64,000 nt of DNA from Microbispora sp. H13382 (GCF_014161445.1 NZ_JABBXA010000014.1:1-64000), one strand, 5' to 3'; positions 20,251 to 29,204 are shown, counted from the stretch's first letter. A program made the numbers and translations. The notes: generated by a model from the sequence alone, not told the origin.

Positions 20251-20705
20251 GCCGCGACGCGTTCCGCGGCCGGGGCCGCGGCCGTGCCCTTCATCAGGGC
20301 GCGGGCCCGCTGGACCAGGATGACGGCGACGGCGAGGATGGCCACGCCGTCGAGGGCGTGGAAGCCGAGGACCACGAGGCTGCCGGTCGTGGTCGAGTTC
20401 TCGGTCCATCCCGCGATCTCCGCCAGCGAGAAGATGACGAACAGCTGCACCGCGACCAGCACGAACGGCAGGATCGACAGGCCCACCAGCTTGCCGCCCG
20501 CACGGGCGATCAGGGCCACGACCGTCGTCAGCAACGACAGGAGCGGCATGATCATCGTGCCGTTCATGGCGTGGTAGCCGATGGCGGCGTTCGGGTCGCC
20601 CGGCGCCGGATGCGGCGTCTCGAACGCGCCGAACGTGGAGAGGTAGAACTGGGCGAGCACGGCGACGAGCTGCAGAACGGCGAACCCGAAGAACACCTTG
20701 CGCAT
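20247..20705 (-). CDS. small four-TM membrane protein
   Basis: A 152-residue protein with about four hydrophobic segments: VFFGFAVLQLVAVLAQFYLS, MIMPLLSLLTTVVALIAR, LSILPFVLVAVQLFVIFS and a last one near LDGVAILAVAVILVQRARAL. His residues in AAIGYHAMNGTMI and VVLGFHALDGVAI lie at equivalent places in an apparent internal duplication, which could be haem or copper ligands (inference). It is coupled by stop/start overlap to the multicopper oxidase and may be its electron-transfer or assembly partner. Confidence 0.75.
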   Translation of the reverse strand: MRKVFFGFAVLQLVAVLAQFYLSTFGAFETPHPAPGDPNAAIGYHAMNGTMIMPLLSLLTTVVALIARAGGKLVGLSILPFVLVAVQLFVIFSLAEIAGWTENSTTTGSLVVLGFHALDGVAILAVAVILVQRARALMKGTAAAPAAERVAA

Positions 20706-20911
20706 GTGGGGCCTCCTCAGTGGGAAGGGACGAGCCCCGGGGGTTCTGCGGGGCGGCGGCGAGAGCCGGAACGGTACGCCCGCAATGGTGGACCGTGCGG
20801 TGTCCCGGGCACCCGGGACATCCGCCCCTGTCCACCGGGAAGTTCGCCGCCCGGGGAAGCGTGCGCGTCCCGCCCGGCCGCGCCCGCTCCGCGGGGAGGC
20901 GTAGGGACTCG

Positions 20912-21328
20912 TCAGCGGATCCAGGGCGGCACGAGCCGGTCGCTCCCCCGGGGAGCGAGATCGCACGCGTCCGGGGCGGAAACGCCTTCGGGGTTGTAGA
21001 CCTCGCATCCGGCCGGCGCGACCACGATCGCGCTGAAGCCCGACTCGGCGCCGGCGTGCACCTGGCGGCCCACGTCGGCGGGCATGACGACGGTGTCCCC
21101 GGCCTCGACGCCGAGGGTCTCGCCGTCGAGTTCCACGGTCGCCGCGCCGGTGAGGAGGGTCCACACCTGCTCGCCGTCGCAGGCGTGGTAGGGGCCGCTG
21201 TTTCCGGCCGGCATGTCCACGCGCCACACGGCCTGAGCGGCGTCTCCCTGGGTGGGCGAGGCGAGGGTGGTCATGACGCCGTTGGGCGTGGTGCTGACGC
21301 GGCTGTCCGCGGAGCGGATGAGGGGCAT
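20912..21328 (-). CDS. cupin-domain protein
   Basis: A 138-residue single cupin. The metal-site strands are recognisable in SGPYHACDGEQVWTLLTGAA and GDTVVMPADVGRQVHAG. ATG at 21328 follows AAGGAGTCACC, and the frame upstream is not conserved with its neighbour. It is a clear paralogue of the next gene (shared MTT.ASP.GDA.RAVWRV and C-terminal VPPWI), so the pair arose by tandem duplication. The enzyme activity or ligand is unknown. Confidence 0.82.
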   Translation of the reverse strand: MPLIRSADSRVSTTPNGVMTTLASPTQGDAAQAVWRVDMPAGNSGPYHACDGEQVWTLLTGAATVELDGETLGVEAGDTVVMPADVGRQVHAGAESGFSAIVVAPAGCEVYNPEGVSAPDACDLAPRGSDRLVPPWIR

Positions 21329-21393
21329 GGGTGACTCCTTGGTGAGATCGGGCCCGGCCGGGCCGCCGGGGGAATGGGGAGGAGGGGCCGGGT

Positions 21394-21771
21394 TCAGGCG
21401 ATCCACGGCGGCACGCCGTGCACGGTGCCGTCGGGCAGGATGGCCTTGGCCCCTGCGGGGGCCGTGACGACGGCGGTGAAGCCCTCACCGGCGCCCGCGG
21501 TGACGCGGCGCGGGGTCGAGGGCGGCATGACCACGGTGTCGCCGGGCGCGACCGCGAACGTCTCGCCGCCGAGTTCGACCGTGGCGGCGCCGGCGAGGAA
21601 CGTCCACACCTGCTCGGCGTCGAAGTCGTGCAGCGGCCCGCTCGTCGCGGGGGTCGCCTCGACGCGCCACACGGCTCGGGTGGCGTCACCGAGGCTGGGC
21701 GAGGCGAAGGTGGTCATGACCCCGGCGGGGGTCTCGGATCTGCGGCATTCGGTGTGACGGATGACAGGCAT
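21394..21771 (-). CDS. cupin-domain protein, paralogue of its neighbour
   Basis: A 125-residue single cupin with PLHDFDAEQVWTFLAGAATV and APGDTVVMPPSTPRRV. It is transcribed first of the cupin pair, divergently from the MarR regulator, and its promoter region holds the inverted-repeat operator at 21787-21833. Ligand-induced release of the regulator would switch on both cupins; that is inference. The residue usually serving as the third metal ligand is Gln (EQVW) in both proteins. Confidence 0.82.
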   Translation of the reverse strand: MPVIRHTECRRSETPAGVMTTFASPSLGDATRAVWRVEATPATSGPLHDFDAEQVWTFLAGAATVELGGETFAVAPGDTVVMPPSTPRRVTAGAGEGFTAVVTAPAGAKAILPDGTVHGVPPWIA

Positions 21772-21786
21772 CGCCGGCGTCTCCTA

Positions 21787-21833
21787 AGATAGACAACGTC
21801 GTTGTCGTTAATAGTGAACCTGGTTGTCTATCT
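21787..21833. promoter_or_regulatory. MarR-type operator with three GACAAC half-sites
   Basis: A perfect 11-bp inverted repeat, AGATAGACAAC (21787-21797) and GTTGTCTATCT (21823-21833), brackets the cupin/MarR divergent region. A third half-site GTTGTC (21801-21806) forms with the left arm a compact dyad GACAAC-GTC-GTTGTC. The right arm ends immediately before the GTG start of the regulator gene, so bound repressor would cover that start. Confidence 0.8.
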
Positions 21834-22301
21834 GTGTCAAACGACCCGCCCGGCTTCGAGCTGCCCCTGCGGCTCTTCCTGGGCTTCCGCGTCCTGATCG
21901 ACGAACTGCACGCCGAGCTCGCCCGTCAGGGGCACCCGCACGCCCGGCCCATGCACGGGTTCGTCATGCAGGCGATCGGCATCGAGGGCACGACCGCGGT
22001 GGAACTGGGCCGCACGCTGGGCGTCAGCAAGCAGGCGGCGGGCAAGACCATCGAGACGCTCGAACGCCTCGGCTACGTGGAGCGCGCCCGCGACCCCCGC
22101 GACACGCGCCGCAAGATCGTACGGCTCACGCCGTCGGGGGTGGACGTCCTGGTGCGCTCCGCCCGGATCTTCGACGAGCTGCGCGCGCGCTGGGCCGCCG
22201 TCATCGGCGACGAGCGGCTCAGGGAGCTGGAGACCGACCTGCGGAAGGTGACGCCGCCCGACGTCTTCCGCCTCGACGTGCCCGGCTGGTTCGGCGCCTG
22301 A
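21834..22301 (+). CDS. MarR-family transcriptional regulator
   Basis: A 155-residue winged-helix regulator. The DNA-binding region is EGTTAVELGRTLGVSKQAAG, then TIETLERLGYVERARDPRDT and KIVRLTPSGVDVL, the MarR wing. The GTG start lies directly against the right arm of the operator, leaving no room for a Shine-Dalgarno sequence, so the transcript may be leaderless or the true start may lie further in. It probably represses itself and the two cupin genes. Confidence 0.9.
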   Translation: MSNDPPGFELPLRLFLGFRVLIDELHAELARQGHPHARPMHGFVMQAIGIEGTTAVELGRTLGVSKQAAGKTIETLERLGYVERARDPRDTRRKIVRLTPSGVDVLVRSARIFDELRARWAAVIGDERLRELETDLRKVTPPDVFRLDVPGWFGA

Positions 22302-22313
22302 CCGGCTCCCGAT

Positions 22314-22347
22314 GCGGGATCAGGCGCGGGATCAGGGCGGGATCAGG
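22314..22347. repeat. three direct copies of GCGGGATCAGG
   Basis: Copies lie at 22314, 22326 and 22337, in the convergent gap between the MarR gene and the MFS gene, the last one covering the MFS stop codon. Probably slippage-derived; no function is evident. Confidence 0.8.
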
Positions 22348-23944
22348 CGCGGCGGCCGGGCAGGGCGAGGGAGGCGGCGGCGCCGAGCACGCACAGCCCG
22401 CAGGTGATCAGGAAGATCTCGGTGTACTCCGCGTGCAGCGCCGCCTGGACCTTCGCCGTGTAGTCCGCGAGCCTGCGGGCGTACTCGGCCGCGTCCACCC
22501 CGAACGGCAGCGGCGTGTCGAGGTGCGCGGTGAGCGACTGGAACCGGTGGAAGCCCCAGGCCGACAGCGCGGCCACGCCCAGCAGCATGCCCATCATCCT
22601 GGCCACCACGACCGCAGCCGACGCCACGCCGTGCTGCGCCGCCGGCACCAGGCGCAGCACCGCCGACGAGACCGGGGCGATCATCACCCCGAGGCCGAGG
22701 CCGGCCACCACGAGGTCGACGTCCATCCGCACCCCGGCCGAGGCCAGGTCGAGCGGCCACCGGGAGATCATCCAGTAGCCCGCGGCGGCCACCGCCATCC
22801 CCGCCACGGCCACCGGGCGCTCGCCGAACCGCCGCACCAGGATCCCGCCGAGGAAGGCCGCGACCGCCAGCGCGGCGAGGAACCGGGTGAGCACCAGGGC
22901 GCCGCCCACCGCGTCCCTGCCGAGCAGCGTCTGCGCGGCGAGCTGCACGTCGACCAGCGTGACCAGCAGCGCCGCCCCGGCCAGCAGGCTCACCGCCAGC
23001 GTGGCGAGCAGCGGCCGCCGGCGCACGCCCGTCAGGTCGAGCAGGCGGACCGGCGAGCGGATCTCCCACAGCACGAACAGCACGACCGTGACCGCCCCGG
23101 CGACCACGCACGGCAGTCCCCACGGCGGCAGCACTGCCGTGTCGGGGGAGGGGTTGTAGAGCCCGGCGACCAGCAGGCCGAGCGCCAGCGCGAGCAGGGC
23201 GCCGCCGCCCGCGTCCACCTTGCCGGCGCCCACCTGCCCGGCGCCCACCTTGTCCGGGCTCGGCTCGCCGGACCGCCGGCCGTACGGCTCGCGCCCGGCC
23301 GGGACGGCCACGTGCACCGCCACGGCGGCCAGCAGCGCGAGCGGGAGGTTGACCCAGAAGATCCCGCGCCACCCGGCGAGCGCGGCCAGCCCGGCGCCGT
23401 ACAACGGGCCGAGCACGCTGCCGAGCTCCTGCGCCGCGCCGACCGCGCCGAGCGCCACCGGCCGGGCGCGCTCGTCCCACAGGTCGCCGATGAGGGCCAT
23501 GGTGATCGGCAGCAGCGCGCCGCCCGCGACGCCCTGGAGCGTACGGCCCGCGACCAGCGCGGGGACGCCGCCCGCCAGGGCGGTGACGAGGGAGCCGGCG
23601 GCGAAGCCGGCCAGGCACGCGTGGATCAGCGCGCGCCTGCCGTACCGGTCGGACAGGCGGCCGAGCAGCGGCATCGCCGCGACGTAGCCGAGCAGGAACC
23701 CGGTCACGACCGGGGTCGCCCGCTCCAGGCGGTTCAGCGGCACGCCGACGTCGGCGGCCACGTCCACGAGCACCGTGACGACGACGTACGCGTCGAGCGC
23801 GGCGAGCAGCACGGCGGCCCCGCCGACGCCCAGCGCCAGACGCCGGTGCCGCGTGGAGGGCCCGGCCGTCCCGGCCGTCCCGGTCGCGCCGCCGGCGTCG
23901 GTGGCGCCGGTGGGGTCGGTGGAGCGGTTGGTGGCGCCGGTCAC
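22343..23944 (-). CDS. MFS transporter, P55-like, 14 TM
   Basis: A 533-residue MFS exporter of the 14-segment DHA2 type. The N-terminal region [20 protein letters not shown], then [20 protein letters not shown] and [13 protein letters not shown] (motif A), is close to the mycobacterial P55 (Rv1410c) pattern as I remember it. The central loop contains a VGAG-type microrepeat ([17 protein letters not shown]). The GTG start overlaps the stop of the upstream lipoprotein gene, reproducing the lprG-P55 gene order known in mycobacteria. There the pair exports triacylglycerides and lipoglycans; the cargo here is inferred to be lipid-like. Confidence 0.85.
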   Translation of the reverse strand: MTGATNRSTDPTGATDAGGATGTAGTAGPSTRHRRLALGVGGAAVLLAALDAYVVVTVLVDVAADVGVPLNRLERATPVVTGFLLGYVAAMPLLGRLSDRYGRRALIHACLAGFAAGSLVTALAGGVPALVAGRTLQGVAGGALLPITMALIGDLWDERARPVALGAVGAAQELGSVLGPLYGAGLAALAGWRGIFWVNLPLALLAAVAVHVAVPAGREPYGRRSGEPSPDKVGAGQVGAGKVDAGGGALLALALGLLVAGLYNPSPDTAVLPPWGLPCVVAGAVTVVLFVLWEIRSPVRLLDLTGVRRRPLLATLAVSLLAGAALLVTLVDVQLAAQTLLGRDAVGGALVLTRFLAALAVAAFLGGILVRRFGERPVAVAGMAVAAAGYWMISRWPLDLASAGVRMDVDLVVAGLGLGVMIAPVSSAVLRLVPAAQHGVASAAVVVARMMGMLLGVAALSAWGFHRFQSLTAHLDTPLPFGVDAAEYARRLADYTAKVQAALHAEYTEIFLITCGLCVLGAAASLALPGRRA

Positions 23945-24588
23945 GACGCGGGCGGGGCGACGGTCACGGGGGCGTCGTAGTCGCCCAGGGTCACGGTCAC
24001 GGAGCCGCCGGTGAGCGGCAGTTCGAGCTTGAGCAGGCGGCCGGCGGCCTTGTCGATCCAGAGCGTGCCGGTGACGTTCTGCTGGACGCCGGGGACCAGC
24101 TTGGCCAGCGCCTGCTGCGTCAGCGTGGCCGTCACCCGGTAGGCGGCGGCGTCGCCGACCTTCTCCTCCGCCTGCGACTGGGCGTCCTGGGCGGTGGCCA
24201 GCAGGTCGGGCACGCCGGTCAGCACGGCGGAGGGGTCGTAGAGCGCCATGAGCTGCTGCCGGGTCATCGTCTGGAAGCCGCCGGTGGGTCCCTTGAAGTA
24301 GACCTTGTCGCCGACGAGCACGAACTCGATCTCCTGCAGCCCCACGATCTCGATCTGCAGCGTGCCCTTGGCGTCGCCCTCCCTGGTGAGGCTGCCCTCG
24401 GCGTGCCGGACCGGCACGGCCGGCTTGTCCTTGGTCTCGATCGTGAAGGCGACCGTCTTGACCGTCCGCATGGCCTCGGCCGAGCGCTTCAGCAGCGCGG
24501 GACCGTCCGGCAGGGCCGTCTCGCTCTTCGCGCTGCAGGCGGTCACGAGCAGCAGGCCGGCCACGACGAGCCCGAGGATTGTTCGCAC
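23941..24588 (-). CDS. LppX/LprAFG-family lipoprotein
   Basis: A 215-residue lipoprotein. The GTG start gives [20 protein letters not shown], with the lipobox VTAC and acylated Cys at about residue 18. The mature part [20 protein letters not shown] and the domain around [19 protein letters not shown] are typical of the LppX_LprAFG fold, a half-barrel with a lipid-binding cavity. Translation is coupled to the P55-like exporter, which suggests that the lipoprotein accepts lipid from the transporter at the outer face of the membrane. It is the first gene of a two-gene operon. Confidence 0.88.
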   Translation of the reverse strand: MRTILGLVVAGLLLVTACSAKSETALPDGPALLKRSAEAMRTVKTVAFTIETKDKPAVPVRHAEGSLTREGDAKGTLQIEIVGLQEIEFVLVGDKVYFKGPTGGFQTMTRQQLMALYDPSAVLTGVPDLLATAQDAQSQAEEKVGDAAAYRVTATLTQQALAKLVPGVQQNVTGTLWIDKAAGRLLKLELPLTGGSVTVTLGDYDAPVTVAPPAS

Positions 24589-24713
24589 AGCCGGATCGTA
24601 GCGAGCGCGCGGGGACCGCACGCGCCCGCCGGGGGAATCGGTTTGGCGCCACCCGCCGGGGGAAGGCGGGACCGGTGCCCAACCCGCGCCGTCCCGCCGC
24701 CTGCGGCGTCCCC

Positions 24714-25181
24714 TCACCTGGTGCCGCGGACCGCCTGGAGGTGGTCGATGATCGGGGCGTAGATCTGCTCCAGAGCGGACACCTGCTCGGGCGTCATCAG
24801 GTCGACGAAGTGCCGGCGGACGCTCGCGACGTGGTCCGGCGCCACCCGCTGGATCGTCTCCCAGCCGTGGTCGGTCAGCACGGCGAACGTGCCGCGCCGG
24901 TCGTCCTCGCAGTCCTGGCGGGTCACCAGACCGGCGGCCTCCATCCGGGAGATCTGGTGGGACAGCCGGCTGCGCGACTGGATGGTGACGTCGGCCAGCT
25001 CGCTCATGCGCATGCGGCGGCCGGGACTCTCGGAGAGGTTCACGAGGATCTCGTAGTCGTTCAGCGACAGCCCGGTGCCCTGCAACTCCCGGTCGAGCTG
25101 GAGGAAGAGCAGGCGGTGGGCGGCCAGATGAGCCCGCCAGGCGCGTTGCTCCTGCGGGGTGAGCCAGGTGGGGGCGTCCAT
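24714..25181 (-). CDS. MarR-family transcriptional regulator
   Basis: A MarR-type regulator of about 155 residues with [20 protein letters not shown], then [20 protein letters not shown] and [19 protein letters not shown], the wing. ATG 25181 (MDAPTWLTP) is preferred over ATG 25193 because only the former has a purine-rich GGTGG upstream. It is divergent from the CDF transporter with under 40 bp between them, so it may control that gene as well as itself; no clear operator palindrome is seen. Confidence 0.9.
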   Translation of the reverse strand: MDAPTWLTPQEQRAWRAHLAAHRLLFLQLDRELQGTGLSLNDYEILVNLSESPGRRMRMSELADVTIQSRSRLSHQISRMEAAGLVTRQDCEDDRRGTFAVLTDHGWETIQRVAPDHVASVRRHFVDLMTPEQVSALEQIYAPIIDHLQAVRGTR

Positions 25182-25219
25182 GACCACCAGCATAAGATCA
25201 GCTGAGCGGACGGAGCGGA

Positions 25220-26161
25220 ATGCCTGACAGCGAGAACGGCGAGAGCATCGGCACCGTCGTGGTCGCGGGGGCGGCCAACCTCGCCATCGCGCTGGCCAAG
25301 CTGGTGGCCGGCCTGATCAGCTCGTCCTCGGCCATGCTGTCGGAGGCCGCGCACTCGGCGGCCGACACGGCCACCGAGGTCGTGCTGTTCGCCGCGATCC
25401 GGCACGGCGAACGGCCCGCCGACGCCCGCCATCCCCTCGGCCACGGGCGGGCCGCCTACCTGTGGGCGATCGTGGCGGCCTGCTTCACGCTCGTCGTGGG
25501 GGCGGGGTTCTCCCTGACGCACGGCTGGCACACGATCACCGAGGGGGAGAGCCTGGGCGACATCCGCGTCTCGTACCTCGTACTCGCGGTGTCCTTCGTG
25601 ATCGAGTCGGTCTCCCTGTGGCGGGCCCTGCGTCAGCTGCGCGGCGCGGCCCGCCGCTGGCGGGTGAGCCCCGGACGGCTGCTCCAGCGAACCTCCGACA
25701 CCGTGCTCAAGGCCGTCGTGCTGGAGGACTCCGCCGCGCTGATCGGCATCGGGACCGCCGGCCTCGGCCTGCTGCTGTCGCAGCTCACCGGCTCGGCCGC
25801 GTGGGACGGCGTCGCGTCGATCGTCATCGGGCTGCTGCTGCTCGGCGTGGCGCTGACCCTGATCAGGACCAACGCCTCGCTGCTGATCGGCCAGGCCGCG
25901 CCACCGGGGTTGCAGGAGAAGATCCGCGGCGAGCTGGCCGCCCAGCCGGAGGTCGAAGCCGTAGTCGAGCTGGTCACCGTCATGATGGGCCCCGGCCAGG
26001 TCATGGTCGCCGCCAAGGTCGACTTCCTCGACGAGACGTCCGGGGAGCGGCTCGAGCTCGCCTCCGACCAGGTGGAGCGCCGGCTCACCGAGCGGTTTCC
26101 GGAGATCCGGCAGGTCTTCCTCGACCCCACCCCGGGCCGTTCAGCCACCAAGGAGGCGTAG
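25220..26161 (+). CDS. cation diffusion facilitator (CDF) transporter
   Basis: A 313-residue CDF-family metal efflux protein with about six membrane segments. The N-terminal metal-binding helix reads MLSEAAHSAADTATEVVLFA, giving the HxxxD site, followed by HPLGHGRAAYLWAIVAAC. The cytoplasmic C-terminal domain is EVEAVVELVTVMMGPGQVMV onward. Family members export Zn2+, Co2+, Fe2+ or Mn2+; specificity is not readable. The last 21 bp overlap the convergent phosphopantetheinyl transferase gene. Confidence 0.9.
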   Translation: MPDSENGESIGTVVVAGAANLAIALAKLVAGLISSSSAMLSEAAHSAADTATEVVLFAAIRHGERPADARHPLGHGRAAYLWAIVAACFTLVVGAGFSLTHGWHTITEGESLGDIRVSYLVLAVSFVIESVSLWRALRQLRGAARRWRVSPGRLLQRTSDTVLKAVVLEDSAALIGIGTAGLGLLLSQLTGSAAWDGVASIVIGLLLLGVALTLIRTNASLLIGQAAPPGLQEKIRGELAAQPEVEAVVELVTVMMGPGQVMVAAKVDFLDETSGERLELASDQVERRLTERFPEIRQVFLDPTPGRSATKEA

Positions 26162-26788
26162 CTTGGCGGGCTCGTCGGTGACCGCGGCGGCGATCACCGT
26201 GCCGGCCGTCCACTCGACGAAGTGGCGGCCCTGCCACTCCAGCGCGATCGACGGCCCGTCATCGAGCGGCAGGGCCGACAGGTCGGCCTCGCGCAGCCGG
26301 TCGAGGGTGAGCTCTCCCCGCTTGACCAGCGCCTCCTTGCGCACCCACTGCCGGATCAGCCCGCGGTTGTCGTCGCCGACCAGCGTGGCCTCCGCGGGGG
26401 TCAGCGCGAGCGCCGCCAGCCTCTCGTCGGCCGGTCCGTCCGTGGCGTGCTCGGCGTCCACGCCCACCCGTCCCAACCCGGCGACCGCGCAGACGTAGCC
26501 CGAGGTGTGCGCCAGGCTGATCGACACCTCGGGGGCCTCGGCCAGCCAGGGCCGTCCATGAGCCTGGCCGCAGCCCTCGCATCGCTGCACCACGGTCAGC
26601 ATGCAGGCGCGGGTGCCGAGCAGCTCCGCCGCGCAGTGCCGTACGAGCAGGTGGGCGGCGACGAAGTCGAGGCGGTCCCGCTTGCGCGTGAACCGACCGG
26701 CGCGCTCGCGCTCGGCCTCGCTCAAGGTGCCGGCGACCATGTCCAGCACGTCGTCGGTGTGGCCGGCCACGGCCAGTGGAGGGCGCAC
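26141..26788 (-). CDS. 4'-phosphopantetheinyl transferase (Sfp type)
   Basis: A 215-residue enzyme that would load 4'-phosphopantetheine from CoA onto carrier proteins of polyketide, peptide or fatty-acid synthesis. The family signatures are VGVDAEH (Mg2+ Asp/Glu) and WVRKEALVK (the WxxKEA motif), with EVSISLAHTSGYVCAVAG before them. A Cys-rich stretch, VVQRCEGCGQAHGRPWL, is typical of actinobacterial members. No carrier-protein gene occurs in the window, so it probably serves clusters elsewhere. Confidence 0.93.
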   Translation of the reverse strand: MRPPLAVAGHTDDVLDMVAGTLSEAERERAGRFTRKRDRLDFVAAHLLVRHCAAELLGTRACMLTVVQRCEGCGQAHGRPWLAEAPEVSISLAHTSGYVCAVAGLGRVGVDAEHATDGPADERLAALALTPAEATLVGDDNRGLIRQWVRKEALVKRGELTLDRLREADLSALPLDDGPSIALEWQGRHFVEWTAGTVIAAAVTDEPAKLRLLGG

Positions 26789-26850
26789 AAGGCCACTGTA
26801 GGGAAGCGATGTGACGATCGAGTGAACTGGGGCGCTCCGCCTGGGCGGAT

Positions 26851-26878
26851 CCGGTCCGGGCCGCCTGGCCCGGACCGG
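26851..26878 (-). terminator. strong hairpin terminator after the aminopeptidase gene
   Basis: A perfect 12-bp stem, CCGGTCCGGGCC and GGCCCGGACCGG, with the tetraloop GCCT, starts 8 bp past the stop of the minus-strand aminopeptidase gene. There is no U tract. Confidence 0.75.
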
Positions 26879-26885
26879 AAGGTGC

Positions 26886-28280
26886 TCAGCCGGCCAGGGC
26901 GGCCATCCACGACTCGATTTCGTCCGGCCGGCGGGGCAGCGCGGCCGACATCAGCCGCGCGCCGTCGGCCGTGACGACGAGGTCGTCCTCGATGCGCACG
27001 CCGATCCCGCGCAGCTCCGGCGGCAGCGTCAGGTCGTCGGGCTGGAGGTAGAGCCCCGGCTCCACCGTCAGCACCTGGCCCTCCTCCAGCACGCCGTCCA
27101 GGTAGGCCTCCGCCCGCGCCCGGGCGCAGTCGTGCACGTCCAGGCCCAGCATGTGGCCGCTGCTGCACAGCGTGTAGCGCCGGTGCAGGCCCGCGTCCGC
27201 CTGCGTCCGCGTCAGCAGGCCCCACTCGCGCAGCCCGTCGGAGATCACCCGCATCGCGGTCTCGTGGAACTCGCGGAAGCGTGCCCCCGGCCGCAGCACC
27301 GCGATGGCGGCCGTCTGCGCCTCGTAGACCAGCTCGTACACCTGCCGCTGGACAGGGCTGAACCGCCCCGACAGCGGCAGGGTGCGGGTGACGTCGGCCG
27401 TGTAGAGGTTGTCGCCCTCGACCCCGGCGTCCAGCAGCAGCATCTCGGCGGGGTCGAGCCGTCCGTCGTTGCGGATCCAGTGCAGCACGCACGCGTGCGC
27501 CCCGGAGGCCACGATGGACTGGTAGCCCACCGCGTTGCCCTCCAGCCGGGAGCGCATACCGAAGACGCCCTCGACGTAGCGCTCGCCGCGCGGGTGCGCG
27601 AGGGCCGCGGGCAGCGCGCGCACGACGTCCTCGAACCCGCGCACGGTCGCGTCCACCGCCTGCTGCAGCTCCGCGATCTCCCACTCGTCCTTGACCAGCC
27701 GCAGCTCCGACAGGACCGCGGCGAGTTCGGCGTCGCGGTCGTCGCCCGCGGGCGACACGAGCGCGTCGACCGAGGCGTCCACCCCGCGCAGCACGCGGGC
27801 CGGTCCGCTCAGCGCCGCCGGCAGCGTGTCGATGTGCGCGCACTCGATCTGGTACGCCGACTCGGCCTCCGCGAGGTCGAAGCGGCGGCCCACCCAGAAC
27901 TCGCCGTACCGCCGGTCGCGGTAGAACTCCTGCGACCCGGCGCGGGACGGGCGGGGACGCAGGAACAGCCGAGCGGCGCCCGACGGCTCGATCACCAGGA
28001 CGTCGTCGGGCTGCTGGCCGCCGGTCAGGTAGGCGAACGCGCTGTGCGTACGGAACCGGTGGTCGTCGTCGTTGCTCCGGGCCCGCAGCGTGCCCGAGGG
28101 GATGACGAGCCGTTCGCCGGGCAGCCGTTCGGCGAGCCGCGCCCGCCGCTTGGCCGCGTACGCGGCGACCGGCAGCGGCGCCACGTCCTCGCGGGTGTCG
28201 GCCCAGCCGTCGCGCATGAAGTCCGCGAGCGCGTCTGAGATCGGGAGATCGTGGCTCCCGGTGTTGAGCTTCTCGGCCAT
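26886..28280 (-). CDS. Xaa-Pro aminopeptidase (aminopeptidase P family, M24)
   Basis: A 464-residue M24 metallopeptidase that removes N-terminal residues preceding proline. The N-terminal AMP_N domain (PSGTLRARSNDDDHRFRTHS) is followed by the pita-bread domain with all five metal ligands in view: two Asp in LLDAGVEGDNLYTADVTRTL, His in SSGHMLGLDVHD, Glu in TVEPGLYLQ and Glu in RGIGVRIEDDLVV. ATG at 28280 gives MAEKLNTGSHDLPISDALAD. It is divergent from the CBS-domain gene. Confidence 0.93.
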   Translation of the reverse strand: MAEKLNTGSHDLPISDALADFMRDGWADTREDVAPLPVAAYAAKRRARLAERLPGERLVIPSGTLRARSNDDDHRFRTHSAFAYLTGGQQPDDVLVIEPSGAARLFLRPRPSRAGSQEFYRDRRYGEFWVGRRFDLAEAESAYQIECAHIDTLPAALSGPARVLRGVDASVDALVSPAGDDRDAELAAVLSELRLVKDEWEIAELQQAVDATVRGFEDVVRALPAALAHPRGERYVEGVFGMRSRLEGNAVGYQSIVASGAHACVLHWIRNDGRLDPAEMLLLDAGVEGDNLYTADVTRTLPLSGRFSPVQRQVYELVYEAQTAAIAVLRPGARFREFHETAMRVISDGLREWGLLTRTQADAGLHRRYTLCSSGHMLGLDVHDCARARAEAYLDGVLEEGQVLTVEPGLYLQPDDLTLPPELRGIGVRIEDDLVVTADGARLMSAALPRRPDEIESWMAALAG

Positions 28281-28445
28281 CCAGTGCCCCCAGGGTGCGG
28301 TGATATTTCGCCATCGTAGGGGTGGGGGCACTTGACGACACAGGACGGCCGCTGTTGCCTGGGGAAACAGGATTGGCCGCTCCGGCCGGCCGGCGGGAGC
28401 GGAAACGGGGACGTGTCCCCCGGATGCCCCTGAGAGGCGGTGCCG

Positions 28446-28874
28446 ATGCTCATCGGGACGATCTTGCAGAGTAAGGGAACAGGCGTGGCGACCGTTCCTC
28501 CGCACGCCACGGTGTCCGAGCTCCTCACCCGGCTGGCCGAGCTGAACATCGGCGCGGTCGTGGTCTCGGAGGACGGCCTGTCCATCGCGGGCATCGTGTC
28601 GGAACGCGACGTCGTGCGGCGGCTCAACGAGCACGGCGCGGCGCTGCTGGCCATGCCCGTCTCGTCGATCATGACCGCGGAGGTGCGCACCTGCGGCCCC
28701 GACGCCAACGTCGAGGACCTGCGCCGCACCATGACCAACCACAGGATCAGGCACGTGCCCGTGGTCCGTGACGGCCGGCTGGCCGGCATCGTCAGCATCG
28801 GCGATGTCGTCAAGAGCTCCATCCAGGAACTGGAGAGCGAGAAGGAGGCCCTGGTCGGCTACATCAACGGCTGA
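28446..28874 (+). CDS. tandem CBS-domain protein
   Basis: A 142-residue protein made of two CBS domains: ATVSELLTRLAELNIGAVVV with GIVSERDVVRRLNEHG, then VEDLRRTMTNHRIRHVPVVR with GIVSIGDVVKSSIQELE. Stand-alone CBS pairs bind adenosyl nucleotides and sense energy charge or modulate a partner; the partner is unknown. ATG 28446 fits the GAGAGG ribosome-binding site better than GTG 28440. A second protein of this kind is encoded at 58132-58548. Confidence 0.92.
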   Translation: MLIGTILQSKGTGVATVPPHATVSELLTRLAELNIGAVVVSEDGLSIAGIVSERDVVRRLNEHGAALLAMPVSSIMTAEVRTCGPDANVEDLRRTMTNHRIRHVPVVRDGRLAGIVSIGDVVKSSIQELESEKEALVGYING

Positions 28875-28949
28875 CGGGGGCGCCGGCGTGGGGCGCGGTC
28901 ACCGCCTCGCCCCGCGCTCTGCGGCGAGCGGCGATTTAGACTCGCTGGC

Positions 28950-29204
28950 GTGAAGCTGAAGCTGGACCTCCACGACATCTACAACAAGGGCAGCGAGATC
29001 GACAAGGCGCTGCACGGCATCATCCAGGAGGCCGTACGCAAGAAGGCGAGCCAGGTGGAGATCATTCCGGGCAAGGGGTCCGGCCAGCTCAAGAAGAAGG
29101 TGCTGCGCTTCCTTGAGCAGAAGGAGATCAAGGCGCTCTACCACCGGATCGACAAGGACGCCAAGAACCACGGCCGCCTGTTCGTCTACTTCCAGTGGAA
29201 GTAA
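28950..29204 (+). CDS. stand-alone Smr-domain protein
   Basis: An 84-residue protein that is only a Smr domain: LKLDLHDIYNKGSEIDKAL at the N-terminus and VEIIPGKGSGQLKKKVLRFL, the GKG-type nucleic-acid-binding loop, in the middle. It is much shorter than MutS2-linked Smr proteins but complete for the domain, which is a nicking or RNA-cleaving nuclease fold in characterised cases. The GTG start at 28950 lacks a strong ribosome-binding site. Its last codons and stop are part of the attachment-site repeat of the decayed element that follows, so an integrase once used this 3' end as its target. Confidence 0.85.
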   Translation: MKLKLDLHDIYNKGSEIDKALHGIIQEAVRKKASQVEIIPGKGSGQLKKKVLRFLEQKEIKALYHRIDKDAKNHGRLFVYFQWK

